A DNA stretch of 64,000 bases from Ctenosaura bakeri (GCA_948474755.1 CAOLHI010001672.1:411215-475214), one strand, 5' to 3'. Counted from the stretch's first letter, positions 43,055 to 55,317 are shown. A program made the numbers and translations. The notes: a model not told the origin generated them from the letters alone.

Positions 43055-45838
43055 TAGAGCACTGGAACACCCATGCTCTGAAGAGGTACATTTTTAGGAA
43101 GGCAGAACAGTGTGATTTTGCTGAATATACAGTCTGTCTGCAAATAGTCTGGTTAGGCTAAACCCTTGTCTTTGGCTTTTCATGGTGCTGGTCAGAGCTA
43201 GAAAAAGTGACTTTTTTACTTTTCCACTAGCTGGGAGATACTGGAAAGTTTAGTCCAAAATGTATTTTCCCTGAACTCTGGCAAAGGATTTTTCATGATC
43301 TTGGCATCTAAGAGTGCTTCATTAGAAAAACAGAGAATGTAATTGAGCCTTGTTCATGAAAAAGCATCAATTCTGTCACTGAGCTAGAGGTTTTCTCTTT
43401 CGTGAAAGGCATACATGGGACTAAAGTTATGTAATAATTCCTGTCCCAACCTCTCAAATTTTATCTGAGAACAAATTTATGGTTTGATATTACACTTTAC
43501 AGTGAAAACATAGGCTGTATGTTAAACTCTCCTGTGGGTTTTATACTGAGGTAGAGAGCAAGCATTACACAAGGACAAGTGTTACACAAGACTGTTATTT
43601 CAGTATGTAGCCTTAAATTGGAGTGGGGGAAGGATGCAATTTAGAAGGTTTATAATGAGCTGTCACTCCATCTCAAGGATGCAGATGGTTTCACCCATGC
43701 TTGAATGGTTTATTACACCGATTTCCTCAACACTGGGATAAATTCTATTCCTGTGTAGTCTCTTGACAATTTAGAAAGATAATAGAAGAGAAGAACAGAA
43801 TATAAACATAAATATATCGTGCAAGGACTAAAGTCACTGGATGTTATTTTATTCATGCCTTTTCCATTCAAAGGGACCTACCTGAATTTGGAAGCCCCTC
43901 CATGAAAGGCAAATGCATTGATTAGAAAATTTCAATGAACAATTCTGCAAAATATGGGCTGTCCTATAAGAAAGTATTTGATGGGGCTGTGATGTTTTAT
44001 GATAAAGGATAATAATGCCTTGAAAAGGTTTTCTAATGATCCTGTTCTTTAGATTACTTTGTGAAATCAGGAGATGAAAAGGTTTAATATTTTTAAGAGT
44101 TGGTAGGAAAGCGCTCTGGGTTTCATATTACCCCATTCCAAACACACACGCATACATCATTTACTTTTAGGTCAACCAAGATCACTATGTGTATTTTGTT
44201 TGTGCAATATTAATGCCTTATCCTAATCAACCCAGTAATTAGAATCTCCAGCAAAAATAACCAGTCCTCTACCTGGTTATTTAGAAATAATTCTGTGTTC
44301 TAAAGGCCTTGCTCCCAAATAAATATCCAGAGGATTTTACAGCTTTTTGTCGTTCACTTGAATAAAAGAGTGACATCCCCCACAATAAATGCTGCTGATT
44401 CAGTAAAGGGACTGTATAAACTTTCCTGGTTTATTGTAGTAAAAAGAGTTATAATCTGAGGAAGGAACAGTATACAACAGAAACATGAGTGTCTGATAAA
44501 GTGTTCATCTACAAAATCCATGACTACTAACAACAAAAGCAGAACTAAATCCACTATTAGTAGACTCTTTGAAATCAAGATTACATCTGCCTTGCACATT
44601 TGCAGGTGTGAAGCTACTTGCTTCTCCTCTGTGTCTCATGCAGTATCACAAGCAAAGTTTGGGAAAGAGATGTTTCTGAATATAGTTGGCCATCCACATT
44701 TGTGGGCTTGACTTTCATGGATTTGATTATTCATGAGTTTCTCCAACCTCTGCCAACCCCACCACAGGTGCTTCACTTCCAGGGAAACCTTTGCTCTCCA
44801 CATCTCTGATCAGGCCATGCAGCCCTTTAAAAACTTGTTTCTGGTCCTCCTCCTCCTGCACCACCACACACTGCTGATCAGCTAAGGATGGTTCACAGCC
44901 TGATTTCTCAGCATCACAAACCCTCTCCTGACACCCAAGGAAGGAGATGGGTAAGAGAGAGGAAGTATGCCAACCCAGATCCTTTCGCTGGCCTAGTTTG
45001 GACCCTGGGTGCCTACTCTCTCCACTATGCCTCATCCCCCTTGCCACAGACACACACTCACATTTTGATAGTTGTGATTTTTCCCCTTTTGCAGGGATCC
45101 TGTGCCCCTAAGCCTAGTGAATGTGGACGGCTGACTAATTGTGATGAGCAAGTTTCATTCATTTCTACTTTAGATTGGCCCAATGTTTAACTATGCCCGA
45201 TCTATGCAGATCTGGTGTAGTTATTCTTCTCTGCTGTTAAAACAGAATGAAAATACCTGGCTGCCAGCAACAGCAATGACCAAAAACAAAACAAAAACAA
45301 AGCCAGTCACATTTTCCTTCCCTTGACTCTTTCCCTTTGTTAGCAGACTTACTCCTTTTTGTTTAAAGATCCCAAGGCTTTCAATCCATCTCCCTCTGTT
45401 CCCTTGAGGAGACTAGAAGTGTGCAAAAATAAAATAAAATAAAATAAAATAAAGGCTTTAATAAAGGGCTGTTAGGAAAGAGGTAAAGATGGCGATACAC
45501 TGAGTTTCCAACTGGAGGAGGCATATGTGAGCATGTGTGCGCCCGCACGTGTGCGTGATTCGCTAGCTCTGTCTGCTGCAACGAATACGCTGCCTACGAC
45601 CATTTCGTTTCTGAGCTGATGTCTCCTTCCACCCTTTCCGCAACCCAGTTCTGTCAGACGAAGGGGTAAGGTTACTTCTCCCTGTCCCTCTTCTGAAGAT
45701 AAGCCACAGGGGCCCTTCCTTATCGATAAAGGGAACCCCAAGGCTCCTTTTCCGTGCAAGTCCATGGGAGAACGCCTCAGTGGGCTTCGATTCGATTAAG
45801 GCTACAGCCCTATAGAGGCAGCCTTGTCATGGAGTAAG
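43055..45838. other. long unassigned stretch before the CpG-rich domain
   Basis: About 2.8 kb with no recognised exon or repeat head. An AAAAT microsatellite lies at about 45424-45454. Near 44690-44745 the phrase ggccatccacatttgtgggc, then cttgactttcatggatttg, resembles a dispersed DNA-transposon end, with low certainty. Base composition shifts to GC-richer DNA from about 45480. Confidence 0.45.
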
Positions 45839-46042
45839 CCATTTCCGCCTTAGCCCGTCACAGTGCAATAGCTGTGCTATTTTACTTTCAATATCCTATG
45901 GAATCCTGGGGTTTGCCGTTTAGGGAGCGGCCTTTGAGGCCATGGAAACCCTTGAGGCCTCTCCCTAAAAATGCAAACCCCAGGATTCCATAGGATGTTG
46001 CAAGTGGAATAATAGCACTATAAAAGGCTAATGCGGAAATGG
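45839..46042. mobile_element. palindromic MITE-like element, full length
   Basis: A 204-bp inverted-repeat unit. The left arm ccatttccgcctta ... atcctatggaatcctggggt is followed by the inverse arm ccccaggattccatagg ... aatgcggaaatgg. A taag flank precedes it and recurs two bases after its end. Confidence 0.9.
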
Positions 46043-46050
46043 ACTAAGAG

Positions 46051-46188
46051 AAGCCAGGGTGGTGGAGTGGTTTGAGCGTGCGGCTACGACCCTGGAGTGG
46101 GCCATGGAAACCCCCTGGGTGACCTTGGGCCTGTCCCAGAAAACCGCGTGATAGTCCAAAAGGACTGGAAGGCACAAAACCACAAACG
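46051..46188 (+). mobile_element. Sauria-type SINE, internally deleted
   Basis: gccagggtggtggagtggtt, tacgaccctggag, ccatggaaaccccctgggtg, then a shortened tail aaaaggactggaaggcacaa. The B box is lost. It abuts the MITE just upstream. Confidence 0.85.
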
Positions 46189-46896
46189 CATCTAAGCTGA
46201 ACTTGTGCTGCGTTAAATACGAACAAAACGAAATCTCCTCTCTTACGGTAGGATCGGGATTTGCCATTCTGGAAGAGGAAAGGCGGCAAAAGAAGGCCAC
46301 CCTCTCTCACGCGCACACACGCGCAGCAAAGACCTTCTTGAACAATCAGGGCCCAGACCCCGGCCGAGGGAAGGAGGGAGAGAAGAGGAGAAAGCGGAGA
46401 GAGAAGAGAGGGGCCGAAACCGTCAGCCGTTCGTGTCACATCGGATCCCTTGATTTCTCGACTGAAATCCCGCAGTGTAGCCGGCTCTCCAGATCTAGTG
46501 TTGTTCTAGGCTGTCGGTCTCCCCCCCGCCCCGCAATCTAAGTCATCCCAGGAGGCGCTGCTCGCTTATCCCCGCCGACTCCCGCATCCTTCTGTCCTTG
46601 AGAAAGCGAAAGGTCGCGGAGACAGATGGTGAGGACGGCGGGGGAAGGGCGGCCCCTCCCCTTCCCGCAGAAAGGAGCACAAGAGATGCGCCCGCGGGGG
46701 GGGAGGCATTACGGTAAGAGCCAAAGGGCCCGGGAGCCGCGGAGAGCAATTGCAGGGACCGATCTGTCCTTTCCTTAGCCGTACGTCGACGTTCGCTCCG
46801 TCCCTAGAGATATCCCTATACGAAGAAGAGAAGGAACAAATGCTAGAGGAAGGAAGGAAGGAAGGAGGGATGGAAGGAAGAGTTTTCCCTAAGATG

Positions 46897-46897
46897 C

Positions 46898-46939
<42 letters not shown>
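46897..46939. repeat. (ATC)n microsatellite
   Basis: About thirteen perfect ATC units following a GGAA-rich patch (46844-46880). On the minus strand it reads as a run of methionine codons, which is the artefactual start of a 124-codon frame. Confidence 0.97.
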
Positions 46940-47008
46940 AGCGTCTTCCATCCCTTTCCTTGTTGCTAACCCCTAAATGAGTGGGTTGGTTTCGGAATGT
47001 AGATCTAC

Positions 47009-47143
47009 GGCCATTTCCGTACGAGACTGTTATAGCGCGATGATTCCATTTTTAACATCCTATGGAATCCTGGGGTTTGCAGTTTCGGGAGGGGCCTTTG
47101 AGGCCATGAGAACCCTTGGGAATAACAGTCTCGTGCGGAAATG
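47009..47143. mobile_element. palindromic MITE-like element, right arm deleted
   Basis: The left arm (ggccatttccgtacgagact, atcctatggaatcctggggt) is intact. The right side keeps only the terminal ataacagtctcgtgcggaaa. The inner inverted half is missing. Confidence 0.85.
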
Positions 47144-47439
47144 TCTGCCTTGGAAGAGCCCTTTAAAAGCCCAAAGGCTGCACAGGCGCTTTCCAAAAAC
47201 ATCGAGCATCCCCGCCAGGCAAAAGACCGCGAGGGGAGCTCTCCGTGGTCCTGAAAAGATGGGATCATCTTCTTCCCCGCGAACTGGGCCCTTGCCTTAC
47301 GAGAAACCAGTCAAATGAAAGGGGAGCTCGGCTGCGTTTGGTGTGTGCGGGGGGCCATCAGCTGAAGTTTCTTAACAACCTTTCTGTTACAGCCAAGCAA
47401 TCGGGTGCCCGGATTTTCCATCTCCTCTCTCACACACCT

Positions 47440-47545
47440 CCAGCTCACGTGACAGAAGGGGCGCGTGGGGGGCGGGGGGCGGAAGAACTGTCATCTTATT
47501 CGGCCAATGGTGGAATTTGCATGTCAGCCTCAGAGTGAATGGGGG
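47440..47545. promoter_or_regulatory. candidate promoter motif cluster
   Basis: Within 80 bp: an E-box palindrome in ctcacgtgac (about 47445), GC-box-like ggggggcggggggcgg (about 47466), an inverted-CCAAT-compatible ggccaatgg (about 47502) and a consensus octamer atttgcat (about 47515). This combination is typical of polymerase II promoters. No TATA box is in the expected place and no downstream coding exon is recognised. Confidence 0.4.
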
Positions 47546-48759
47546 GGAATAGTTTCAGAATAATACTGATACTAATAATATTTCATCTGAGCAAAGGGGA
47601 AAGCTGTGATAAGGAAACCTCGCCCTCACCCATCCCTTTTCTCTCAGGCTTCTTTCTCACCTCAGGCTGCTGCTGGGATGCCTGCCTGGAATCACCTGCC
47701 CACTGCAGCATTTGCTCGTCCGCTCTCAGTCTCCCTCCACACACACTCTCACGCCCCACGATCCCCGCGCCCCCTCGTCCGAAACTGCTCACTTTTCCAG
47801 TTGATCCAGAAAACATTGAGAACCCGCCCTCCCCCAGTTTCGATTTTTCTTTTGGTATGCACAGGACAGGGCGCATCTGGGGAGGGATCAGGAGCGAGTC
47901 GGTGGATCTATGGACAAGATCGCCTGGAATCAACGTCCCTTCTCAGCCTTCGTTCCTTCTGCACCTTCCACTCTGCACCCGTCATCCGCAGCAAAGGGAA
48001 AGCGGACCGAGGGCCAAGCACAGCCGATCTGCCGCCCCACCCACCCACCTATATTTAGTCATCTGGGAGAGGGAGGGAGGGGAGGTTCGAGCACGTCTTA
48101 GCGCAACAGTATAGCCAGCCAGCTAATCCATTAGATCACCATCACGGCCACCAAGCTACAATAAAATCCCCCCCGCCCCCGCCTGCGAGTCTGACTCGCG
48201 CAATAACCAAACGAACAAGCTTCAAAAATCAGCAACACAGACCGAATTTATTGCGCGCGTTCTTCAAACACACGCACACACGTCTGCAGGCACCCACAAA
48301 GCAAACGTACTGGGCAGCAAGATAAGCAAAAAACGAAAAGCGGGGAGGGGCTTTATTCTCTCGTTGCCTTACCAGCCACAGAGGGATTTTTATTTAAAGC
48401 AAAGGTTTTCAGCGTGAGCATCCGGTCCCCTAGAAAAGAGGTAGGAACTCGGAAGCCTCTCCCGGCGTGATCCGTCTCCGCAGGCGGCGATAGCGCAGTC
48501 CCATCGCACCCTGAAAGCAGGCAGGCTGGACGTGGCTTCTCTCTTGGCATTCACCGCGTGCCTTAATTGTATTGAAATTAAATCAAGGTCCGCTGTGAAC
48601 ACGAAGGGCTTAAGCCAAGTGACGGAGGAAGAGAAAGGAAAGAAGGAAGAAAGGACCAGAACCTTGCAGGCGCTGAAATCTTCAGATTAGCGGGCACGCG
48701 CGGCTCCTCGTTGCTCGCTCTGTCTGCTGCGCCGCTGGTGGACGGATTAGCCCGCGGCC

Positions 48760-48796
48760 CCTCCGTCCGTCCGTCCCTCCGCCCGCCCGCTGCACT
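48760..48796. repeat. pyrimidine-rich (CCGT)n/(CCGC)n low-complexity patch
   Basis: The phrases cctccgtccgtccgtccctc and cgcccgcccgc are a short tandem GC-rich repeat within the CpG domain. Confidence 0.9.
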
Positions 48797-50353
48797 GCCC
48801 CGTGGCTTCTGGAGCGGAGGCTGGCAGATTAAACCTCGGGCTACGAGCAAGTGGGGGGTGGGGAGGGAGCGCAAAGGGCCTGGTTTGCTGCCTGTAGAGA
48901 GAGGTCTTCCTTCGCTTTCCTCGCCCTCCGAAGAGACTGCCTCCCGCCGCTATTAATTCGTCCACGGCTTCCCAGGTCTTTCTGCCTCTATCTCCCTTGC
49001 TGGCCGAAGGCTTTCTCCGGCTCTTTCCAAGTTGCTGCTGGGAGTTGCTGCTGTTCCGACCACTACCGCACTTCTACAGTATTTCTCCTCTCCTTCCCGG
49101 CTTCAGATCCGCACCTCCAAATCAAGGGCGCGGCGGGAGGCGAGGCGAGGCGCATCTTTCCACCCCCGCCCAATCGCTCGTCGGTTGCATCGCTTTAGAG
49201 AAGAGAGATCAATTTCAAACTAGAAAATAAACAAAGGCCGGAAGAAGAGTTTGTTCCACACCATTTTATAGACCGATGAGCCAGAAAACAGGGCAGAATT
49301 CCCGGATTTCTTTTTCTTGTCTGGTCTTTCTTTGGCAGAGGAGAGAGTAAAAATCCAGGTGGCGATCGCCCACGGAAGAGCCTTCTGTCAACCTGCCTCC
49401 TCGGCTACCCTCCCTCCCTGGCGGGCTCGCGGACCAGCTCTCCTTCCCGGATCGGACGCTCTTCTCTTCGGCCGGAGGCCCCCGGACCGCACCAGCCTCG
49501 TCCCCTGAACCTCCGGCGGAGTGATGCCAAATCCTGCTCCTCGCTGCGGGGCGAGGAGGGGAGAGCGGGGAGGCGACGAGAAGGAGAGCTCTTGACATCA
49601 ACCAAACAACAGACGTCCCTGGGTCCTTCTACCACCCCCCTCGCTCGCTCTCTCTCTCGCTCTCTCTGCGCGCACCCAGCTAGCGACGTCGGCGGACTGC
49701 GAGCAAAAGGCCCCGTGATGGACGCTTCCCATTCCGCCCGCCTCCTTCCCTGCCTTCCTCTCCTCCCGCCCTCGCCCGCCCTCCTCAGCCGCAACCCGAA
49801 GGGGGTTGGAAACGGGATTAGCGGCGGAGCCTCCGATCTGGAGGGCTCTGGGGACTCGCAGAGCCGGCGGAAAACGAGGCGACTGGGACAGAGGGGAGCG
49901 GGGGGGGGGCGCTGCGTGCGCGGGCGCGCACAGACAGCTTCTCGGGGGAGGTGGGGCGCGAGGGGGAGAGAATGCAACCACTCCAAAAGAGAGAAGCAGG
50001 AGGGGGCGGGGGAGAAGATGCTATTAGGGGAGAGGCATTGGAAGTGCGGGGCGGCTGGGATCCGTGACGGAGAACCGGGAAAGGACGTTATTTTATTGGG
50101 GAGGGAGGTGGAAAGAAAGGAGAGGTGGGTCAACGGGGGTGTTTTAGTACTTTTTCTTTAGTGCTCCGGAAGGTAAAAATAAAGGGAGATTTCTATGCTA
50201 ATGTAAAATCGGAGGATTCTGCAGAATTATTCCCTGCCCGCTTTTTGTTAAAATCCACGGAGCGAGAAGCGCAGATCCCTCCGGACCCCCCCTCGCTCTC
50301 ACGCACCCCCCCGGTCCTTCCAAAAGGCCCCTTCAACGGAGTCTACGGAAACC

Positions 50354-50377
50354 TCGGCCGGCCGGCCGGCCGGCGGC
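50354..50377. repeat. (GGCC)n palindromic repeat
   Basis: Tandem ggcc units inside a CpG-dense segment. The repeat is fully self-complementary. Confidence 0.9.
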
Positions 50378-51441
50378 CCGCCCTCTCTGTCTCCCGCTCC
50401 CCCCCCCCAGAAGCGGAGCTAGTAGAAATACAAGGGCAGAGGTGTTGAAGAAAAGAGCCCCCTCCTCCGGGGGACCCCGAGGAAACTGCCTTCTATGGAA
50501 AGCTAGCGAGTGGGGCAGAGGAGCTCACATCTGTTGAAATGGGGCAGGATCCCGGAGGGATGAAGAGAACGGAGGCCAAAAGGGGAAAAGGAAGAAGGGC
50601 GGGGGCGGGGGGCACAGGGACTACTCTCGGCGCCCCCTCCGTGCGCCCGGCCTCTTCTCTCTTTCCCGGAGCGAACGGAGCCGGTGGGACTCCTGGACGG
50701 CGTTCCTTGGGCCTCCACTACTAACAGATCCCCCGCGGGAGGAAAGAACACCCGGGAGACAAGCGAGTGGGCGCACCCTCGGCCGAAAAGCCCTTGAGCC
50801 CCTGGGAAGCCGCTCCGGGCCCCAAAGGCAGCCTGGGGCTCTCCCCTCGGGCGCAGGGGCCTCGGCCTTCCTCCCGGGCCGCGGAGGGGGCGGAGGGGGA
50901 ACTGAGCCACCCAGCCGGCGGCCCCGGGGGAGCGCCAGTGGGGCGGGGAAAGCGAGGCTCCCGTCGGGACTGGGGCCCGGGGCAGTTAGGAGCGAGGACC
51001 GTTGCCCCTCCGAGGCCCTAAGGGGTGGGGCTGCGGGGGGGCGGACGGCAGGTTCAGGGAAGAGACCAGGAGGTCAGAGGGCTTGGCACAAAGGGTTCCT
51101 GTTGCGTCCCTGTCACCCTCCGGTTCGTTTGACACCTCAGACAGGCGGAACTGGGCACAATTTCGTTTGGAAGTCTTAATGCCAGTAAGTAAGGTAAGCT
51201 ATGTTCATGCTTCAGAATTTGCCGCTGAACTTCCTTTGCATGTATGAAATTTAAACTGCAGTTGTCTTGCTTTGAAACGCAGCCACTTAGCCGCTGTATT
51301 ACCCCAGATCTTATGGTCCGTTGTGCACGAGTAGAACCTGGACGGACTGTCAGCCTCTCCTCAGCAATGCAGCGTCTGTGGCCTCTTTGCCACCGTAACG
51401 CTACAAGACGCCGCACACGGATTCCTTAGCCATCGCCGATC

Positions 51442-51597
51442 ATGGACCGGCTCCTGGCCGCTTTTGTGCCTTTCTGGCCTGAGAACACAATCCGGTCCTC
51501 ACCCTCTGACTCTGGAAGATGCTTCCCTTCCAGCTTTTCTTATCCTTCAGACGCGCAGGACCAGGAGACTGCGGACGCAGGACCCCCCCCCCACTGA
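51442..51597 (+). other. short ORF with strong start context, unassigned
   Basis: A 51-codon frame starts MDRLLAAFVPFWPENTIRSS. Its initiation context has A at -3 and G at +4. It sits in the CpG-rich domain. A good donor-like agagtaagt lies further on near 51717, but the frame closes before it. No family resemblance is recognised, so it may be a chance ORF or an upstream ORF in a 5' UTR. Confidence 0.2.
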
Positions 51598-52257
51598 AGG
51601 ATGTACAGCGGCGTCCGGAGGAAGGGCCCGCTCCTCGCGTGACCCTCGGGCGGGGGGCAGGAATGGAGCCTCCTCGAGAGCGGAGCGGTGGCTGCGATCC
51701 TACGGGAGCTTCCCTGAGAGTAAGTTCCCCTGAACTCAAGGACGCCGCCTGCCTCCCGCCACCCCCCGTTGGACATCTCTTTGTTGGGAGCCGGCGCAAA
51801 GGGTCGCGGGGCGGGGGAAGATTCCTCGCAAGGCAGTCCACGGAGCGGCTTGACTCGAAAGGAGACCCACAGAGGTGGAGGGAGGAGCGTCGGCGGTGAT
51901 GCAACCGACAGCTCCCAATGCCCTCGCTGGGCAGGAGAAGGAGAGGCCCTCCGAGACAGGGACTTACTTCTGAAGAAGCCGCCCCGGGGCTCATGGCCTG
52001 TTCGTCTCTCTGCAGGTCCCGCGGGTCGGAGGCTTGTACGGCGCAGGCAGGTCCGCCGGGCCGGCGGAGGGGGCCCCCCCGCAAACAGCAACGTCAGAAG
52101 AAGAGGAAATACCCAGGCGAGTCTTTCGCTGGCTCTCTAGTTAATTCTAAATGTTGGAATAGTTAATCTAGTTAATTCTAAACTTCCATATTTTTCCCCG
52201 AAGTTTTTGTCCGTTGGTTTGTTTATGTAATCGCTTTCTGGGCTCCAGCGGTGTCCA

Positions 52258-52445
52258 GAAATTGTTGTCGTGTGCCTTCAAGTCCCTTCTGTCTGGCGGC
52301 GGTCCTAAGGCGAACCTATCACGGGGTTTTCCGGGGGCTGAGAGTGTGTGACCCGCCCAAGGTCACCATGATTGGGTTTCCGTGGCTGAGCGGGGGGGGA
52401 ATCGCGCCCTGGTCTCCGGGGTGGGAGTCCAGCGCTCAAGCCCCT
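52258..52445 (-). mobile_element. Sauria-type SINE, CpG-retaining
   Basis: Tail gtgtgccttcaagtcccttc, then ggtcctaaggcgaacctatc; body cacggggttttccgggggct, cccaaggtcacc; head ctccggggtgggagtccagc. It keeps CpGs at several positions that read TG or CA in copies outside this domain. Confidence 0.88.
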
Positions 52446-53239
52446 CCGCAGGGTCACCGTGTCATCCAGGTTTATTTGTAGGCTTCGGCAAGTGAGGAGA
52501 CGAAGGGAGGCGGCGGGGGGGCGGGAGAGAAAGGGGCAGGGGAGCGAAGAGGGGAGACCTCCCCCCACCGCGCCCGGCGGGAGGGGAAAAAGAAGCGCCC
52601 CCCGTCGGAAGACAAAACACACCTCCTCCTCCTCCGCTTTAAAAATAGAACCAGAAGGCACAGGTAGCGCAGATATCTAGGTTTAAGGGGCACCTCAGAA
52701 TTCATAAATAAAATGAACAAAAAGCCCGCCCCCACTGTACATGCATTGTTTTTAGACTGCGGTTAGGAGGTTTTTTTTCCCCTTAAAAAACAGCATTTTC
52801 ATTTGCCGTTAAAATATTTTTATCTTTGCGTTGTTTTAATTGTTTTTTCTTTCTTCCTCGCCTCCGGAGCTCTCGTGGGCTGGGAGGCGATAGAGAAATA
52901 CGTCAAATAAGTAGATAAGTATAATAAAATGTCTAGTTACATGAACCCCTGGCGCCGCCGCACCAAAATATAATACACAGAAAAGGAAAGGTAACTCGAG
53001 AGAGAAAAGGAGGTTGGTTCCCTGTTCTTCTTCCCTCTTTTTCTGCTCCCCTTTCTAATACATATACAAATACAGGATCCGCCTCCTGCTTGGCGCTCCT
53101 GGGGGAGGCCGGTTGGGCCGGCAGGAGGAAGTTCGCGAGGAGGGTTTCTCTTAGACGGGGTCGCCACTGCGGAGGCCCTGCAGGAGGAACCGCTCCGTCC
53201 CCGCGAAGGAAACCCCGGTTTGCCCCGGAGGCTAGATCT

Positions 53240-53430
53240 GGCCATTTCCGCACTAGACTGTTATAGCGCTTTGATTCCACTTTAAACAGCCTATGCAATC
53301 CTGGGGTTTGCAGTTTCGGGAGGGGCCGGCCGGATTCCATAGGATGTTGAAAGTGGAATCAAACCCCAGGATTCTATAGTAAGTTGAAAGTGGACTCAAA
53401 GCGCTATGACAGTCTTGTGCGGAAATGGTC
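53240..53430. mobile_element. palindromic MITE-like element, full length
   Basis: 191 bp. The left terminus ggccatttccgcactagact leads into ttatagcgctttgattccac and cctggggtttgcagtttcg. The inverted half follows, ending gtcttgtgcggaaatggtc. CpGs in the terminal tccgc/gcgga and in agcgct are retained. Confidence 0.9.
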
Positions 53431-53480
53431 AGAGTCTTTCTGTGTAGACACAGGTCCACAGAGCCTGCTTTTGACCCCTG

Positions 53481-53621
53481 GATTAGGACCCTGAAGACCG
53501 CGGTCCGATTCCCCGTTCGGCCACCGAAACCCACAGGGTGACCTTGGGAGTGTCATACACTCTCAGCCCCTGATAGGCTCGCCATAAGTTGGAAAGGACT
53601 CGAAGGCGCATAACAGCAGCA
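53481..53621 (+). mobile_element. Sauria-type SINE, 5'-truncated
   Basis: The phrases gaccctgaagaccgcggtcc, gattccccgttcggccacc, acccacagggtgaccttggg and cgccataagttggaaaggac, then tcgaaggcgcataacagcag. The head's first part is missing. Confidence 0.88.
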
Positions 53622-54218
53622 GACACAGGTTCGCGGGTTCTTCCTTTCCTTAAAAACCCCAACAGAGACAAATAGGAACCAAGCCCTCTTCCTCCCCGTC
53701 CCTTCTCGGCCGCAGCACATAACCGGCCAACGGAGCCCCTCCCCCCGCCGCCGCGGACCCTCGCAGGAAGGTTAGCCCGAGGCGGCCGCTCATCCCGCGG
53801 AAAAGGCTGAAAACCCGTTCGGAGAAATGTTCCCTTCTAGAAACTGGAGACGCGCACCTCGACCTCCACCTTCTCCAGGAGACCCGAGGAGAGTCTTTCC
53901 CAGCGGCGTCGCCGTCGCCTGGAGCATTGGTCAGCCACTCAACTAAGGCGGGGCGGGAGAGGCCGGGGAGACCGGGAGGCGGAGCTGCGCCGGGCGGAAG
54001 GCGGGGGAGTCTGCAAGCTCCCCTTGGGGCGGGGATCGGCCCCGTATGCTGCGGCTGGGGGAGGGCGTTGCGGGTCTGAAGCAAAAGGAGGCCGAGGCTC
54101 CTCCGTCCACGAGGAGGGAGACGCTCCCCTTCCGCCTCCAGGCAGCCGGGGACGCTCGCCTGGTACGGTGGTTCAGCAGAGGGCAACGCCTGCCCACCGG
54201 CCTCTTCAAGGGCCAGAG

Positions 54219-54401
54219 GCCATTTCCGCACTAGACTGTTATAGCGCTATTATTCCACTTTCAACATCCTATGGAACCCTGGAGTTTGCAGGTTAGGGAG
54301 GGGCCCTCAGGCCCACGTACTCCCTAAATTGCAAACCCCAGGATTCCATCGGATGTTGAAAATGTAATAATAGCGCTATAATAATCTAGAGCAGAAATGG
54401 T
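54219..54401. mobile_element. palindromic MITE-like element, best-preserved copy
   Basis: 183 bp, almost entirely self-complementary. The left arm reads ccatttccgcactagactgt, then tatagcgctattattccact and ttcaacatcctatggaaccc. After ggggccctcag the right arm reads gcaaaccccaggattccatc, then ggatgttgaaaatgtaataa and tagcgctataataatctag. The flank cagag precedes it (54214-54218) and recurs directly after (54402-54406), a possible target duplication. No ORF is present, so it is non-autonomous. Confidence 0.92.
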
Positions 54402-55317
54402 CAGAGGGAGCGTGAAGGCGGGAGAAGGAGAGGCCGAGGTTTCCACCCAGGACCAGGCCGTGGGGAGAGAGCCTTCTTGGCTTGGCCAGCTCGATTTCGT
54501 TCGATGGCCTGCCTGCCTCGCTGTATCGATGATGATGATTTTAATCCAGCCCAGACTTCTGGAAGTATGAGACTTAACCATTCGAGAAGCAGAGCCGCTG
54601 AAATAGTTGGGCCTTCCCTTCCTCTTAATTTCCGTCCCAAGGGACTTTCAGTGGTGTTACTCGTTAGATAATTTAAGGTCTGGATCCAACCATGAATCAA
54701 TTAACCAATTAATCAATCAATCAATTAATAGGCCATTGGAATTTTGAAAGGAGATGACGCCAGCGTCTATTTCTAATCCCCCATTCGATTTAATTGCCCT
54801 TGTGATTTTTGTGATTTTCTTATTTTCGGTAGCAAGGCAGTTTTGCTATGGTTTTCGCCAATGAAGTTGCCTTAAAAATATTTATCGAAACATGCACCGA
54901 GAAAGGAAACCACACAATTGTCAAGAGCGTTCCTCATCCCTGTGCAAAAACACGAAAGGCAGAAAACAGTAGTATTTTTAAAACTCTGGTTTCTGTAAAT
55001 ACCTGTCTGCATGAATACAGCTGAAACCGCAAAATCTGTTTCCCACCGTCACGACCGTTTCTTCTATTCACCTGTTTTCCTACTTTTCTTGCAAAATTTG
55101 TTATTTTGTTGTGTTCTGTTAGACTGTTTTGTCACGCCAAGTGCAAACGGCCTAAGACTGCAATCCTGCAATACGCAACTGCTGAGGAACAAGCCCGACT
55201 GACTTTAATAGGGGCTTACTTTTGAGTAAATATGCATGGGATTGCCTGGGGACTTTACACCCCTACCGTGGATCTATTATCGCTTCTATAAGTGGCACCC
55301 CATTCTCATTTTAAACG

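Noticed and set aside
44354..45190. Short frames on both strands before the CpG domain
   Set aside because: None exceeds 108 codons, they overlap antisense, and none resembles a known family.
46566..46940. 124-codon ORF beginning with many methionines
   Set aside because: The methionine run is the (ATC)n microsatellite read on the minus strand; the rest is GC-rich chance frame.
47539..48114. 191-codon plus-strand ORF after the promoter-like cluster
   Set aside because: Two other long frames overlap it on the same strand and one antisense. The residue composition is proline/serine/leucine-rich without a domain, and there is no splice support.
49405..50161. Long overlapping ORFs on both strands in the CpG-rich domain (up to 242 codons)
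   Set aside because: They overlap in several frames and have low-complexity, arginine/proline/serine-rich composition with no domain. GC-rich DNA has few stop codons, so such frames are expected by chance.
53650..54231. 193-codon minus-strand ORF
   Set aside because: Low-complexity GC-driven composition, no family resemblance, and overlap with another long frame on the same DNA.
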